Origin: Strigamia acuminata
Lineage: Eukaryota > Arthropoda > Chilopoda > Geophilomorpha > Linotaeniidae
NCBI GenBank assembly: GCA_949358305.1
Contig: OX442314.1
Coordinates: forward strand, 18,717,060 to 18,781,059
Direction: 5' to 3'
Length of the DNA: 64,000 nucleotides
Shown here: positions 50,601-64,000 of the stretch, in pieces
Position numbering within the stretch: position 1 is the first letter of the stretch
Layout of the letters: every line of letters starts with the position of its first letter
The notes under the pieces: generated by a model
Told to the model about the DNA's origin: nothing
What the model saw: the letters and a program-made list of their open reading frames with translations, nothing else
Database searches by the model: none
Program-made: the position numbers and the translations under genes

Positions 50601-53600
50601 TTCCGGTTGTCGCCTCGTGTTCGTACGAGGTGCGATTCCCCAGTATCCAAATAGAAAGTTTCCACGTCTTTGAATTCATTTCGAAGCTGAGAGAAGCTTT
50701 TCACCTGTAAATTAATTGCACGAAATGAAAACCCAGGAATTAATATTATTCATCATTTTACTATTTATTTATCCTAAAATAAAGACAATTTTATTCGAAC
50801 TAGATAATTTACCCCACTTTGGCATGGTAATTGTAGTATATTGCGTCGTTTAACACGAATTGACTTCGTGATTTCTACAACCTAATTTTTCCATTTGTCC
50901 ACATTTTTTGAAGGCCATATGTCACATTTATTTTGAGAACACATTTCATTGGTTTACATTCTACGTGACATCACGAGTAAACGACCAGAATGAGTACAAT
51001 AATGTGTAATAAAAAAAAGTTGGATAGCACCCAAACTTCTCAATGATTTTCGCGCGCACATGCTTCCATGCAATCATCAATTAGGCGTCGCTTTACAAAA
51101 GGAGACATTTGATCCACCAATTCCACTGCATTATTCCCTTACAGTTAAATAAGATTTACCTCTTGCCCATTCACCGTGTACAGATTTTTCGCTCCTTTTA
51201 ATTTCAATGCCTGTCCGAGATCCTCCAGCACCTCTTCCCACGGTTGTGCTGTCCTCAGATTTAATAGAATGCGACTCTAAATTTAAAAAAATATATATAA
51301 TAATTATTAATAACAATAAATTTTTATTTAAAAATGGATGAATGGGGAAAGAGAAAGATGAGGTGATCGTTTTTCATTGAGTTGTTGTTATTGATTTTTT
51401 TTCTAGGAGTTTAAGTGCATCTAACTACCATGGAAATCGTCCAAACGACAAAATCAAACTATAGGTTTTTCTGCCACGTTAACACTTCAACGTGACAACA
51501 ACTAATTATATAACAGTAAATCTGGCACAAGTTTGTGTTGCGCGTTAATATTTTATCTTATTTATTAAACCGGGATGATATGGCTTCTTTTGAGTACCAG
51601 TTAACACGATAAAGAATATCGATTTATTTCTTAAAAATACATTTTTTTAATTTTTATTCTCGAAGCTAGTAGCTTTTGGCCTCGTTTCAATAAATGTTTT
51701 GATAAATTGTTTCTTTAATACGAACAAAAAAACGTCTTTTTCATCAAACTGCGCAAAACAATTATTACTATTTACTGTCCTAGTTGTAATAACCTAGGCC
51801 TTAATTTACTCATTCATAAAAAAAAAAATCTAATCTGTAAATCTCGGAGAGATGAGATAATTCTTATAAATTGGTTTTCGTGCGCTATAACGCTTAGCCT
51901 GATACTTCAACACAATTTTTTTTAGGTCATAGTGCATTTAGGTCATGTTTAATGATTCCCTCACATAAATTTTTTTTTCTTCTTTCAATATCTAATTTAG
52001 TAAATTGACATCAAATAAAAACACAAACTCGTAAAAAGTGATTGTGTGACTAATTAAATTCAAGAAAAATACAAAATAAGCTGCAAAATACAAAAAAGTT
52101 GGGCTATCTTCACCGAACATCAAACAGTCTCGCAGTTAGTTAATTAATTCCATAACCGAAATAGAATTCAAACCATTCCATTCAACTTTTCAAACTATTC
52201 AATTCATTTGAAACCCAAATTATGTTCCATTATACTCAAGGTTATTACAATTTTACTGCTCATGCATTTAGTTTTCCTTGGAATCTTGCGTGTAAACATT
52301 GCAAACTATTTGAACTGATATTATCGATCATGTAACAAAATCAATAATTAGCTCAAGGAAAAAAAAAATTCATATAACCTCTGATTCGACCTACTTGCAA
52401 GTAATTACCCACAATTTGGTCACGACAAATGGCTCTTCAACTACGTTTATACCCAAACTTGTATAACAATCAAGATTTGCTTATTCAACACGCAACACAT
52501 TTTTAATGTAGTAAAATTTTATCCAAAACCGTGATTTATAGCCTAATGTCAAACGTCGCCATTTATTCAAACCGTAAACATGTAATTGAACGTTCGCTCA
52601 CTCGCACACGTGTTATGTGATTTTGTTTTATTGATTGCCGTCAGTCTCAAAGATAAGCATCAAAACAATATAAGGCCGAAAAAGTTAATGGCCTTTAAAT
52701 TCCATTTTATACATTTAAAAAATTAAATTAAATTTAAATTTGAAATTTTTAATAAATTTAAAAAATTAAATTAAATTTGAAATTTGAAATTTTTAATAAA
52801 TTTAAAAAATTTAATTAAATTTAAATTTGAAATTTTTAATAAATTTAAATTTAAATTTAAATAAATTTTTAATAAGGGTAATCAATTTTGAATTTATAAC
52901 ATAAAAAAATGACAAAATTGAGATGCGAGACAGTAAATCTTTACTTTTTATAATTTATATTATTATTATTATTTGAAATGTTTCTCATGTATTTATGTCA
53001 TTTTTTTTCTCAAAAGTTAGAAGAAGAAAAAAAAATCAATTTTTGGTTTCCAACAACTAAAGAACGTTTTTATTTATCTATTCTACGCTAAATCACTCAC
53101 CTGAATTTTTTGATTCAAGTTATTAATGACTTTAATAACTCGACCTTCTCGGGACCCTGGCAGCGAGCCATTATAAGGTGCGTCTGGTGACCATCGTTCT
53201 CGGACTCCATTAATCTTCTTAACGGGCGGCGATGGTGCTCGGAATAATTTCAACTCCTCACTTATTGGATTTTCGAATTTGAGATGAGGATTCCACATTT
53301 TTTTGTGATCAACTGTGTAATTCAAAGGCTCGAATTTCCGCCGACTACTACAAACGTAAGACGCCCCGCTTTCGAATTCGTCCAGCCTCCGAATTCGGAC
53401 ACCTTCCACCGTAAAAATATAACGGACGCCTAACGGCAAGTCCATTCGTGTTGTCAAATAGTTAAAAAGTGCTTCCAAACTAGCAAAATCTCTTCCTGGC
53501 CGAAATGATGTTTTGATTCCGGTAAAGAACGGGTCACCATTTTTATAAAATGTCACCAAACGTGCTCTGTAGTCACGTCCGGTACCGTCAAAAAGAGGAT

Positions 53601-54384
53601 CGTCGTAACCAAATGTTCTCAACGTTCCGCCACGAGTTTTACGACCATGTCTCGTTGTGGGACCAGGTGTTGTCGCTGGTTTTTTTGTCTTGGTTTCCAT
53701 TCTGTAAAGAAAACAAAAAGTTATACACGTTTTCACTGCAACACACGCGTGCTATGCCGCGAAGCAACTTTAAAGGGGTTCAATTTGTGTTGTACAACTA
53801 CAAATATTCCAAACTTTGGTCAAAAAATTATAATAATTAAAATTTCGAAATGTGTCAGTTGTTAGTCAATAAAATAAAAAACCTGGATGAATCATCGCAA
53901 CTTTACGAAATTTTTTTTTTTTTTTTTTTTAGAAAATTTAAACATTTAAACATTTACATTAAGTAACTTACTTGGCATGAGCTTTGATGACAGTCAGCGC
54001 TTGCGCTACAGCAGGAATAGCAGGAGGAGGAGGTTTAACTAATTCGATCTTCCGAATAGCTTTTTGCACCTCGTGCACCTCATCATGAGCTGAATGTCTG
54101 CGCTTGATTTCTGTTTCATGGTGCAGTCCCAATTGGATTTTCCCATCATGCTCTGCGGGTGGATCAATGGCTTTTTTCACTGTTGCTGTTCCTGGTTTCG
54201 GTGGTTTCGGCTCAATCCTAGCTGACTTTGGCTTTGGTGGTGGGGTTTTGGATCGTCTTCCGGGGGGAATGTACATATGGTCAACGTGAACATGATCGAC
54301 ATGATGGTGGTCTTTCCCAGCTTGTTGCCTTTGAGGAGGCCGCGGAGGAATGTAAAAGACCGGAAGCGGTAGTTTAGTTGCCAT
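35686..54384 (-). CDS. DCX-EMAP: Doublecortin-domain EMAP (DCX-EMAP) microtubule-associated protein
   Basis: Microtubule-associated protein; the Drosophila orthologue works in mechanosensory cilia. Exons: 54384-53972, 53701-53101, 51276-51160, 50704-50548 (or to 50506, same phase), 49088-48896, 48308-48159, 38190-38121, 38044-37943, 37863-37768, 37701-37561, 37471-37337, 37274-37158, 37094-36957, 36887-36762, 36701-36545, 36489-36392, 36323-36239, 36178-36083, 36013-35877, 35820-35686; 1087 aa. Order: Pro/His-rich N-terminus; DCX1 (about 175-255, [14 protein letters not shown]); DCX2 (about 322-402, [12 protein letters not shown] to EVKSFSQL); HELP (about 450-543, [25 protein letters not shown]); WD40 tandem propellers ending LMQWMVVSN. 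The intron 48158-38191 is about 10 kb and hosts three genes on the opposite strand. Reading through 50548 reaches a stop at 50429, a possible DCX-only isoform. Confidence 0.92.
38511..40088 (+). CDS. UBF-like HMG-box protein, copy 1 (nested)
   Basis: Two exons, 38511-38574 and 38650-40088; 500 aa. Residues about 25-105 match the N-terminal dimerisation region of UBF/UBTF ([35 protein letters not shown]). A first HMG box is at about 268-335 ([19 protein letters not shown]), preceded by a Lys-rich stretch. A second, weaker box is at about 424-490 ([26 protein letters not shown]). UBF activates RNA polymerase I at rDNA; that role is inferred by similarity. The gene lies on the opposite strand inside the large DCX-EMAP intron. 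It is clearly diverged from copies 2 and 3 but has the same two-exon plan with the intron in the same place and phase. Confidence 0.75.
40365..43344 (+). repeat. Duplication unit 1 (flank plus UBF-like copy 2)
   Basis: This unit holds a 5' flank (about 40365-41428), the copy 2 gene and about 0.35 kb of 3' flank. The flank words CATGCACGAGAAGAAAATTT and GGTTTTCCAGCAGGAAGTAG recur almost unchanged from about 43345. The proximal promoter part (from about 40985, TTGTTGCACAAGGGCGATT) recurs from about 45808. It is one unit of a tandem duplication. Confidence 0.7.
41429..42963 (+). CDS. UBF-like HMG-box protein, copy 2 (nested)
   Basis: Two exons, 41429-41498 and 41573-42963; 486 aa. The domain order is the same as copy 1: UBF N-terminal motif ([27 protein letters not shown]), HMG box from [17 protein letters not shown], and a second box-like C-terminal segment ([27 protein letters not shown]). 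Very similar to copy 3 at both DNA and protein level, including introns and flanks, so the two separated recently. A start downstream at 41677 would lose the N-terminal motif; the exon 1 start is supported by the conserved donor and by the shared first exon of copy 3. Nested opposite DCX-EMAP. Confidence 0.78.
45197..45770. mobile_element. Inverted-repeat element with C/G-run termini, about 0.57 kb
   Basis: The left end carries long C runs separated by GAAA and AAACTGAATTT words (45207-45258). The right end carries the inverted version, with G runs (45606-45735) and AATTAAGTCTTTTTGGAGGGCGAATAA as complement of the outer left end. The element contains a minus-strand remnant reading frame (see 45308-45406). 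It lies in the interrupted duplication unit, so it inserted after or during duplication. Long G runs could form quadruplexes. Confidence 0.55.
45308..45406 (-). pseudogene. Relic of a transposase-type protein C-terminus with AT-hook
   Basis: The minus-strand frame reads ...[19 protein letters not shown]... and stops at 45308. [12 protein letters not shown] is an AT-hook, and this kind of basic GRP-containing tail closes many MULE/SWIM-type transposon proteins in invertebrates. An in-frame stop lies immediately upstream, so only the last about 32 codons survive. It lies inside the inverted-repeat element, consistent with descent from an autonomous copy. Family assignment is tentative. Confidence 0.35.
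46275..47800 (+). CDS. UBF-like HMG-box protein, copy 3 (nested)
   Basis: Two exons, 46275-46344 and 46419-47800; 483 aa. Near-identical to copy 2, with scattered replacements and a shorter linker before the last box-like segment ([20 protein letters not shown]). The N-terminal UBF motif and HMG box ([19 protein letters not shown]) are intact, with no frameshift, so both recent copies look functional. The gene ends about 360 bp before the HELP exon of DCX-EMAP on the other strand. Confidence 0.78.
49089..50428. other. DCX-EMAP intron, low-complexity
   Basis: Intron sequence between the second DCX exon and the HELP exons. It has repeated T-run words with TCACTTAATT at about 50210-50400. One exon-like segment (49608-49520) has splice signals but the wrong phase for the neighbouring exons. 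Nothing else is supported. Confidence 0.4.
51277..53100. other. DCX-EMAP intron, 1.8 kb, with AT-rich tandem repeat
   Basis: Intron between the DCX1 exon and the middle of DCX2. At about 52690-52870 there are imperfect tandem copies of an AAATTTGAAATTTTTAATAA type unit. No open frame or RNA gene is supported in the rest. Confidence 0.45.
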
Positions 54385-55347
54385 ATTTTAATCCTTTTTC
54401 TTCACTTTTTGGTCTTATTCCGAAAGGTTGAATTTAAGCTGCATCCATTTTTCATGTAAATTGGTCGTTACGATTATAAATGCTAATTTATTTCTCATTA
54501 CATCCGATTTCTGCATAGTTAATAATACATGTAAACCTAGAATAAAATAAAAAATAAAAATAAATAAAAGTGCCAATTTCATTTAATTATATCGCTATTT
54601 GATATAACTGATGCGCAGTTTTGGTGTGTAAAATTGCAACTATTATTATTTCTTAGCAACTTGGATAAATAAAACAAAATATTCTCAGAATTGGTTAATT
54701 ATTTAACAGTTTAGAGCAATTATGCTCAACGACAAACGCTAAGCAAATATTACGCTTCTTATTTGCTTAACAAATCGATTATAAGTAGTTTGTATCAATC
54801 GTGATACCAGTATACAAAAACAAAAATCCAATATTTTTAAAACTATGATAAATACCCAAGAATACTTAGTATTACGACACTGTACAGCCGTAGACAAAAA
54901 CACATCCCCTGACTACTGTAAAGTCACTGTAACCAAGGAAAGTTTTTTTTGTCCATGAATGTACATGGATTCGCATTTTAAACATTATTTTTTACACTAT
55001 TAGTGACTTCTTTAACAAACTATTTCCATTAGAACCAAGCCAACCCCCAAATGTCATCATTCAATAATTAACTTTTAATTTTACAAAAACAGAATTATTA
55101 AACCACGATTTTTTTAAAATGATTGTTAAATTGATATAAAATAAAATAAGTAATTCGGTTGTAACTCACCAGAAGAACTAGGAACAAGTGTTTGGTAAAA
55201 ATTGAGCACCGGTAAGTGAGGGAAACCGTGATAAAATGACCAGTGGTCATGGTCAGGCAAACTGTTTATCCCGTCTCCTGGACGACCAAACAAGTGAATC
55301 GAAAAGAAATTGACCAATCACAAATTAGCCAACAGAGTAACGTTACC
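54385..55347 (-). other. 5' UTR exons of DCX-EMAP
   Basis: Minus-strand splice signals define leader exons: one ending at 55347 (donor GTAACG), one 55277-55170 (acceptor TCGTCCAG, donor GTGAGT), and the last starting at 54536 (acceptor TTCTAG) and running into the start codon at 54384. The middle exon lies in an open frame but its translation shows no domain, so I treat it as leader. The remaining sequence up to the NSUN5 stop at 55795 is AT-rich with no feature seen. Confidence 0.45.
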
Positions 55348-55794
55348 TTAGACTTGTATGAAATTTTCCGTTGTTTCCTCTTCTTTCTAGAAAATATTGA
55401 CTGATTAAATCGATGTTATATGAAACAAAACAATTATATACTTAACTGAATAAAATATAAAATAAATAAATAATAACTTTTTAAATTGAATCCAGTTGAG
55501 TTAGTTTACAAAATAATAACAAATTGGTAACAAATTTGTCGGATGTAATGATTTGGCTGCTAACTTTGTTGTATGATGTTGCAATAAAAAACAATAAAAA
55601 TTGATTGCCTATCAATTCATTTATTATTTATGATGATATCAGGAAATATTTTTTGGCATTTTCTGACATTACACAAGGAAGAAAATCCGTTTATTCAGTT
55701 TATGTCATCACTTATTTCGATTTCTATTCAGTTTGGCTAATACAGACGTCATATACCGAAAAACATTTACATATATATATTTTTAATATTTGGT

Positions 55795-58818
<3,024 letters not shown>

Positions 58819-59076
58819 TTATGCACAAAGTACAAGAATAGAAAGAAGCGCTTTACTTCCTCGTTGGATTTAGGTCATTAAACTGCCTCCAGATGTCAGC
58901 TCAAAATGCAAATTTTAAGTTTTGTCAAATTTCCCAAATAAATATCGGAAACAAACATCTCGTTTTGTCAGGATATTTTTAAATAATTTATTTAAAAAAA
59001 TTATGTTGTCATGATTTACAAAAAAATCGTTTTATTCGGATTTTATTTTTTTAAATTTATTTAATTTTTTTATTTA

Positions 59077-60118
59077 TTATTCAAATATCTCATCAGATAA
59101 ATCATTTGTATCGTCACAGTTAATCTCTTTCGTCGTTTTCCTTTTCTTTTTCTTCGTTTTAATCGGAGAGCAATCGTGGTGATCATTTTTCTTCTTCTTC
59201 TTCGGACTTTCTTTTTCACCTCTAGATTCTCTTTTGCGCTTTTCTGGTGAACCTTCAAAATAAATAACAATAAATCACAACATTGAGCTAGAAGAAAAAA
59301 TAAACAAATACCCGCTCCAAATGGTTTAAGCCTTTGTCGCAATCCTAATGGTAACGCTGCTGAATCCATCCTTTCTTTTTCAAGTTCTTCTAAGTTTACT
59401 CGAGGTATTCGTTGAGAATAATTACTTATACTTATATGGCCTTCAAACTTGATTGGAACTAAAACAATATTATTTATTTTGTTTAACAAATGCGAAGTTG
59501 TTAATATCAGACAAACTGAAAGTACCACTTGTAAATTTTTTGAGGCCTGCACGTGGAACTACAATATTAAATCTCTGAAATAAAGCAACAGATAAAATAT
59601 CAACGTAATATCGTATTAATAAAACTGATTATGCATACCTCTAAAGAAGACACTTCTTTTGCCGATGTCACACTACATTCGTATTGTTTGGAATCCTTAA
59701 ATAAAAATATGAATTTAAATTCGCTGTTTTTGCAAAGTATAAGCCCAAACTTACGTTCAGTTCTAATTTAGTTTTTTTATTTAATTTAATTTTTTGACCT
59801 TTTAAATTTTCCAAAGAAACCTGTAAATTATGAGAGAAATGATTAATTAAAAGGTACGTTAATATCACTTTCAAAATTACGTCAGCAGGGATTTTAATCA
59901 ACCATGCTTCGTGATCTTCATTTTGCAGATCGTCGATTAGTAAGGTTTCATCTGTGGAACATTCAATTTCTTCAAAGTCCGGCGGTACGGTAAACCTGAT
60001 AATAAATTATTACCATGAATAAATATAAATGTGATCAGTGATGATAAAAATGTAAAAAAAATTAAATTAATTACCGAGTGTTAGTTGTGGTTGAACTTGA
60101 AGTCGAGTGGCCATTCAT
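59077..60118 (-). CDS. Polr1G: RNA polymerase I subunit POLR1G / A34.5-like
   Basis: Pol I-specific subunit that forms a TFIIF-like dimer with A49/POLR1E. Seven exons: 60118-60075, 59995-59881, 59820-59755, 59695-59639, 59574-59526, 59458-59312, 59252-59077; 217 aa. Seen: the family start RFTVPPDFEEIE, HEAWLIKIPADVSLENLKGQ (the LWLI.PAD..G block), a beta-rich middle, GLRQRLKPFGAGSPEKRKRE matching the PFG hinge before the tail, and a Lys-rich tail with an acidic end. Vertebrate members have a much longer Lys-rich tail; this short one is more like yeast. Its stop is 258 bp from the NSUN5 start on the same strand. Confidence 0.8.
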
Positions 60119-60994
60119 TCTAACAATAATTACTCGGGGATCTTAGATTTAACCTTGTCACGGAGTTTGAGTTTTAGTGCTTTTATATGTCAGGGAAATA
60201 ACACAAACAAAAACGTGCCACTGGTTAGCTCGCGCTGACACAGACATGTGGTGGATGGAAGTTGTTAGCAGACGCCATCTATTGGAGAAATAACGAAATA
60301 CATATTCACATCTTATAAATGAAAATTGAAATGCCAAGGATAATTCTTTTATTAATTATTACACAATTATTATTGGAGAAAAAGAAACGTGTAAAACGAA
60401 TCGAATTCCATTCAATTTAATTTGCAATTACTCATAAGTCTTGAAATATGGACATTTTTTAAATAATAATTTATACCGTTTGCTTTGAGCTTTGCTGAAC
60501 TGCAACAAATAAAATGTTTTCGCCAAAATTTTAAGCTTTGTAAAAAATTGTAGAACAGTTTTAAGGGATTGATCAACAGTTTGAGATTCCTGATAAAAAT
60601 TTAAAAAGATCAATTTGTGCTTTTACTGAAATGATTTATTTCGATATATTCACTTCATATGCCGTGCAGCTGCAAAACAAAATCTAAAAAAAAAAAGTGG
60701 TTACTATGGTAAATAAGTAATTAATATTGGATTGTAATCGAAATTGCTTTTAAAATCTTGTTCTCATTTTCCAAATTGATGAATTACAGTCAACAGAATC
60801 CAGACAGTTTACTAATTAAAAGGCAACCTCTAAACATCGCAAAATTACAGCTCAAGTGTGTTCATTCTTTGCAGATGCACACTCTCGCCCAACTTCAGGT
60901 AAGCACTCATTGATATTATAAGTAAATGTAATTTTAAACATTCCAAATTCCAAATTCATTAATTAGGCCATCATTTATCACTGCATTGACAAAC
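60119..60994. other. Divergent promoter region and leader of the NIT-type cyclase
   Basis: Between the POLR1G start (-) and the NIT-GC start (+). GACGCCATCT at 60271-60280 matches two other intergenic sites in the window. A leader exon ending at 60898 (donor GTAAGC) contains a small upstream ATG (60875); the next exon starts at 60967, where the upstream frame runs into a stop, so translation most likely starts at 60995. No TATA box was identified. Confidence 0.4.
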
Positions 60995-63900
60995 ATGTTA
61001 GGATCGGACACTAAAGACATTCCAGCAGTTGAATCGGAAACCATCAGCGAGCAAAACATTGTTGCTTTAAAAGTACGTTAAAACTTTCAACTAAAATCAA
61101 AACATTAATCTAATTTTAATGTGTTAAGACTGTATGCTGCGCCACTGATCCGGTGACTGCCAAAAGCAAAAAGTTTCATTTAGCACAAATGTTTATTTTG
61201 CCTTTGGTGCCAATTATCAACTTGCTTGGACTTCTCACGATTGTTTTAATTGGTCTTGTCAACTACAAACACGAAATGCATACCATTGGAAATCAGGTAA
61301 GTCAGCCAGTAGGCAGCAATAAAGCGAGTCAATATATTCGATCAAGTTGGTTGGCCCGTGCAAGTCATACAGTAATCACAAGTGATGCATGCTCACATCA
61401 AATGGCAGAGTTAGAGAAACCTTTGGTGTAAAATAAACAATTCCATGTAGTGCTCCGGTAATTACATCCAATTTTTATATCGATTGTAAGACTTCTTCCT
61501 ATAAAACACTTACCTAAGTGTGTCAAGACTCTAGTGAACATAGAAATTGTCTTTTTATTAGCACAGTCTGTTAAAAAATTATAAGGTCAGTCAATTTTTT
61601 TTCATAATTTAATTTTGATGAGACATAGGATTTTTATTTTTGTACAACATTTAAATAAGTTAAAACAAAGTTTCACAACAAACTTTCACATCAACTTAAT
61701 AATTAGTTATGAGCTTTTTTGTGAATCAATCTCAGTTTTAGCTGTTGCATAAATATAAATGGCTGATTGCATATTCGAAATTACGTACAAAACGAGAGAA
61801 GTCAACCTCAAGTCATCTTTTAGTAATTCTCATTCTCATTTATATTAATTACTGTATATGACTGTGTGATAGAAAAAATACAAACCAAATAATTATCTTC
61901 TTAAAAAGGTAACACAAACCAGGGATATGGAACGCTTAGCCAGTTGCCTTCAAGAGGAAAGAGCGACTATTTCATATTCTATGTTTGAATCGCTTAGACT
62001 CAAGTAATTTCAACGCACAATGTCGTTATTAGAGATATTCGGTATACAACATTAACCGCATAAAAGTCATTCGGCATTAATTACTCCACCCCGGGAGAAT
62101 AGACTATCGGTATTCTCACGTACGTTTACTGAATATTTCTAATCGTTACACTTTCAGTGTACTCTGTGTAAACCGGACATAGATCGGGTCCCAGAAAGTT
62201 GTCCGGATGGGAGAGGGGATTTAACATCGCAGGGTGTAGGTTGGGATTGGGACCTCCACACCTGTCCGGATGGCGCTATGTCCGGACTGCACACACATAC
62301 TGTATTAAGTTAGTACACTCTACTAATATTATTATGTGGAAATGCTTACAGAACTAACATATCTCTGGTTTTTGCGCACACCGACGAAATTCTGGACACG
62401 TTATATGTTTGGCCTGATCTAACAACAAAAACTGGACATTTTCGTTCAAAAATTGGATTTATTAAAGAGCTTAAGGAATTCCGCAAAAATGCAACGTTAA
62501 TGAAGTTTCAAAATTCAAATCAACTAACTTTTTATGATGCTACAATTGCCGCATTTTTACACCACATGACGAAAGGAATTAATGAATCTGATCGCAGTTC
62601 AATTTGGAGGTAGGATTAATTATTTTTAAATGTAAGATTAACGTATGATACGGTTTAAACGGATCACTCCTTATTAGCGAATCTCATTTAAGCGAAAAAA
62701 AATTTTTTAAACCCATATTAGCGAACTAATTTTAGCGAAAATGAGTTTAAATTACCGCAGCATTGGGTACATTTTAGTCTGCAATGATGCACTTTTTTGT
62801 ACAAAGCAGACTTCTAAGCACTTGTATGCACGTTTAGAGGCAAAGAAGTCCAAAAAATATCACTACTTCTAGATGCAATTGTGAAAAAATAAATTCTTTT
62901 AATGCAAAAGTGGACTTTTTTGATGCAAAAGTGGACTTTTTTATATAAAAGCAAATTTTTTTTCTACACAAAAGTAGAGTTGTTATGCAAAACTATGGTT
63001 TTTAGAAGTAAACTTTGTAAGTGTAAAAGTACACTTTTTGGGTGTAAAAGTACACAGCAGAAGCTGCATTCAAAAACTAAAATATTTTGTGTTTTACTTC
63101 AATTTTAAACCAAAAATGACATTATTTCCTGTTTAAACCCATGTTAAAACGTAAAATACACTAAAATTGTTATTTTTATTTTTGAATGCAGCTACTATGA
63201 ATGCAAATGTTAGCTTTTTTGGTGCATTTCAAAAAACATTCACATAAATTGGGATGTGCAAGTTTGTACTCATCATTACAATACAGTTTTAAAATTGTAG
63301 GTGTCTCCTGGCTTATAAGTACACCATAATGGCAGTGGAAAATTTCAGCATATCTTCACTTTACGGACAACGTTACTTTGCATTCGGGCATTTGGAACAA
63401 AACTATTTACTTCATTTCCTCCAACTAGAGACGCTAGGTATTGACTGCTTGAAATGGATTAATTACCTAGTCACCAAAAGCCATATGGAATTAGTGGACT
63501 CGCTGACAGATGTCAATATGGATCGCAACATCACAATTTTTAAAAATAAAATTTTTAATGGTAAAGGACTAAAACCAGACACATCCTACGCAATTTCTTA
63601 TTGCGATACCATGAATGCTTTCATCAATCGACTTCGAAATTTACAAGTATTTTCGATCAAATGTACGAAACACTTTCAAGACCATTATTATTTCTCATTG
63701 AATTTTTCAAGGTGGCTTTGAGGAACACCATTTCCAACCAAGTGAATGATGAAATCAAAACGGCTGATCACCAACAAGCATTTGGCATTGTCTTTTTCAT
63801 TTTTGCTTTGGCTGTTTCACCTATAATTATCATGATGTCCCTGCGCCTAACAAGGACCATTCAGGTAAGTTTGTTATTTGTTATTGCAGTGTAACCTCAT

Positions 63901-64000
63901 CTTTTCCTATAAATACAGCTTTTTGCAAACACGTTATTGATCAAGACACAAGAGCTGAACATGGAAAAGAACAAAAGCAATCGTTTACTTAGCAACATGT
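60995..64000 (+). CDS. NIT-domain (nitrate/nitrite-sensing) guanylate cyclase, 5' part, frameshifted
   Basis: Membrane cyclase with an extracellular all-helical NIT domain; such NIT-GCs are known in annelids and other invertebrates. Exons: 60995-61072, 61129-61296, 61909-62003, 62352-62609, 63301-63864, 63919 to beyond the window. Cytosolic N-terminus, TM1 (FILPLVPIINLLGLLTIVLI), then NIT helices: LASCLQEERATIS, ILDTLYVWPDL, FYDATIAAFL and further helices. TM2 is FGIVFFIFALAVSPIIIMMS. The last visible part, KTQELNMEKNKSNRLLSNM, is the dimerisation helix before the cyclase, which lies outside. At about 63646 the frame must change: LRNLQ ends in one frame and IFDQMYETL continues in another, as if one base were missing. 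No intron fits. This is a sequencing error or a real lesion. Confidence 0.75.
62155..62322. mobile_element. Small inverted-repeat element in NIT-GC intron
   Basis: CCGGACATAG at 62173-62182 is complementary to CTATGTCCGG at 62276-62285. Outer words GTGTACT...GTGTG on the left recur inverted on the right. The interior has a GTCCGGATGG word twice and is far more GC-rich than its surroundings. It is likely a short MITE; target duplication unclear. Confidence 0.4.
62902..62943. repeat. Short tandem repeat in NIT-GC intron
   Basis: Two tandem copies of ATGCAAAAGTGGACTTTTTT, with degenerate derivatives (AAAAGTAGAGTT, GTAAAAGTACACTTTTT) continuing to about 63055. Several words are self-complementary (AAAAGT / ACTTTT). 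Confidence 0.5.

Overview
This is a nuclear window from an animal, most likely an arthropod and probably not a typical insect. The support is gene content: a Methuselah-type GPCR, a tyrosine decarboxylase of the octopamine/tyramine type, and a doublecortin-EMAP fusion of the DCX-EMAP type. The promoters also show arthropod-style TATA plus TCAGT/TCACA initiators. The DNA is strongly AT-rich by eye. Most introns are 45-70 nt and the genes are packed closely, with some genes sitting inside introns of others. All exon chains given here were assembled by hand: GT-AG sites (one GC-AG) and reading phase were checked at each junction, and each complete model ends with a length divisible by three.

Layout. 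1-7300: promoter, a long first intron and the 12-exon Tdc gene (+). 7380-10210: accessory DNA with three inverted-repeat elements and an orphan exon-like ORF. 12246-13404: Methuselah-like GPCR (-). 14272-14353: tRNA-Ser(CGA) (-). 14583-23441: a 31-exon receptor guanylate cyclase of about 1891 aa (-). 23652-26617: CDK11/PITSLRE kinase (-), divergent from DDOST/OST48 (+, 26969-28848). 29838-31800: CW zinc finger plus PWWP protein (-). 32544-34677: MEPCE/Bin3-type 7SK capping methyltransferase (+). 35686-54384: DCX-EMAP (-). Its roughly 10 kb intron (38191-48158) holds three UBF-like HMG-box genes on the opposite strand, two of them recent tandem copies. 55795-58818: NSUN5 (-), with a VMA21-like gene inside an intron. 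59077-60118: POLR1G/A34.5-like RNA polymerase I subunit (-). 60995-64000: the 5' part of a NIT-domain guanylate cyclase (+), cut by the window end.

Themes. There are two unusual guanylate cyclases. One joins a large unrecognised extracellular region, an ANF-receptor domain, two EGF-like modules, a pseudokinase and a cyclase domain that has lost both the catalytic Asn and Arg. The other has an extracellular nitrate/nitrite-sensing (NIT) domain and appears frameshifted. Three UBF-like genes and a Pol I subunit gene lie in the same 25 kb, together with the rRNA methyltransferase NSUN5. That is suggestive of ribosome-biogenesis content but may be chance. The strongest candidates for something undescribed are the ANF/EGF pseudo-cyclase receptor and the nested, expanding UBF-like cluster.
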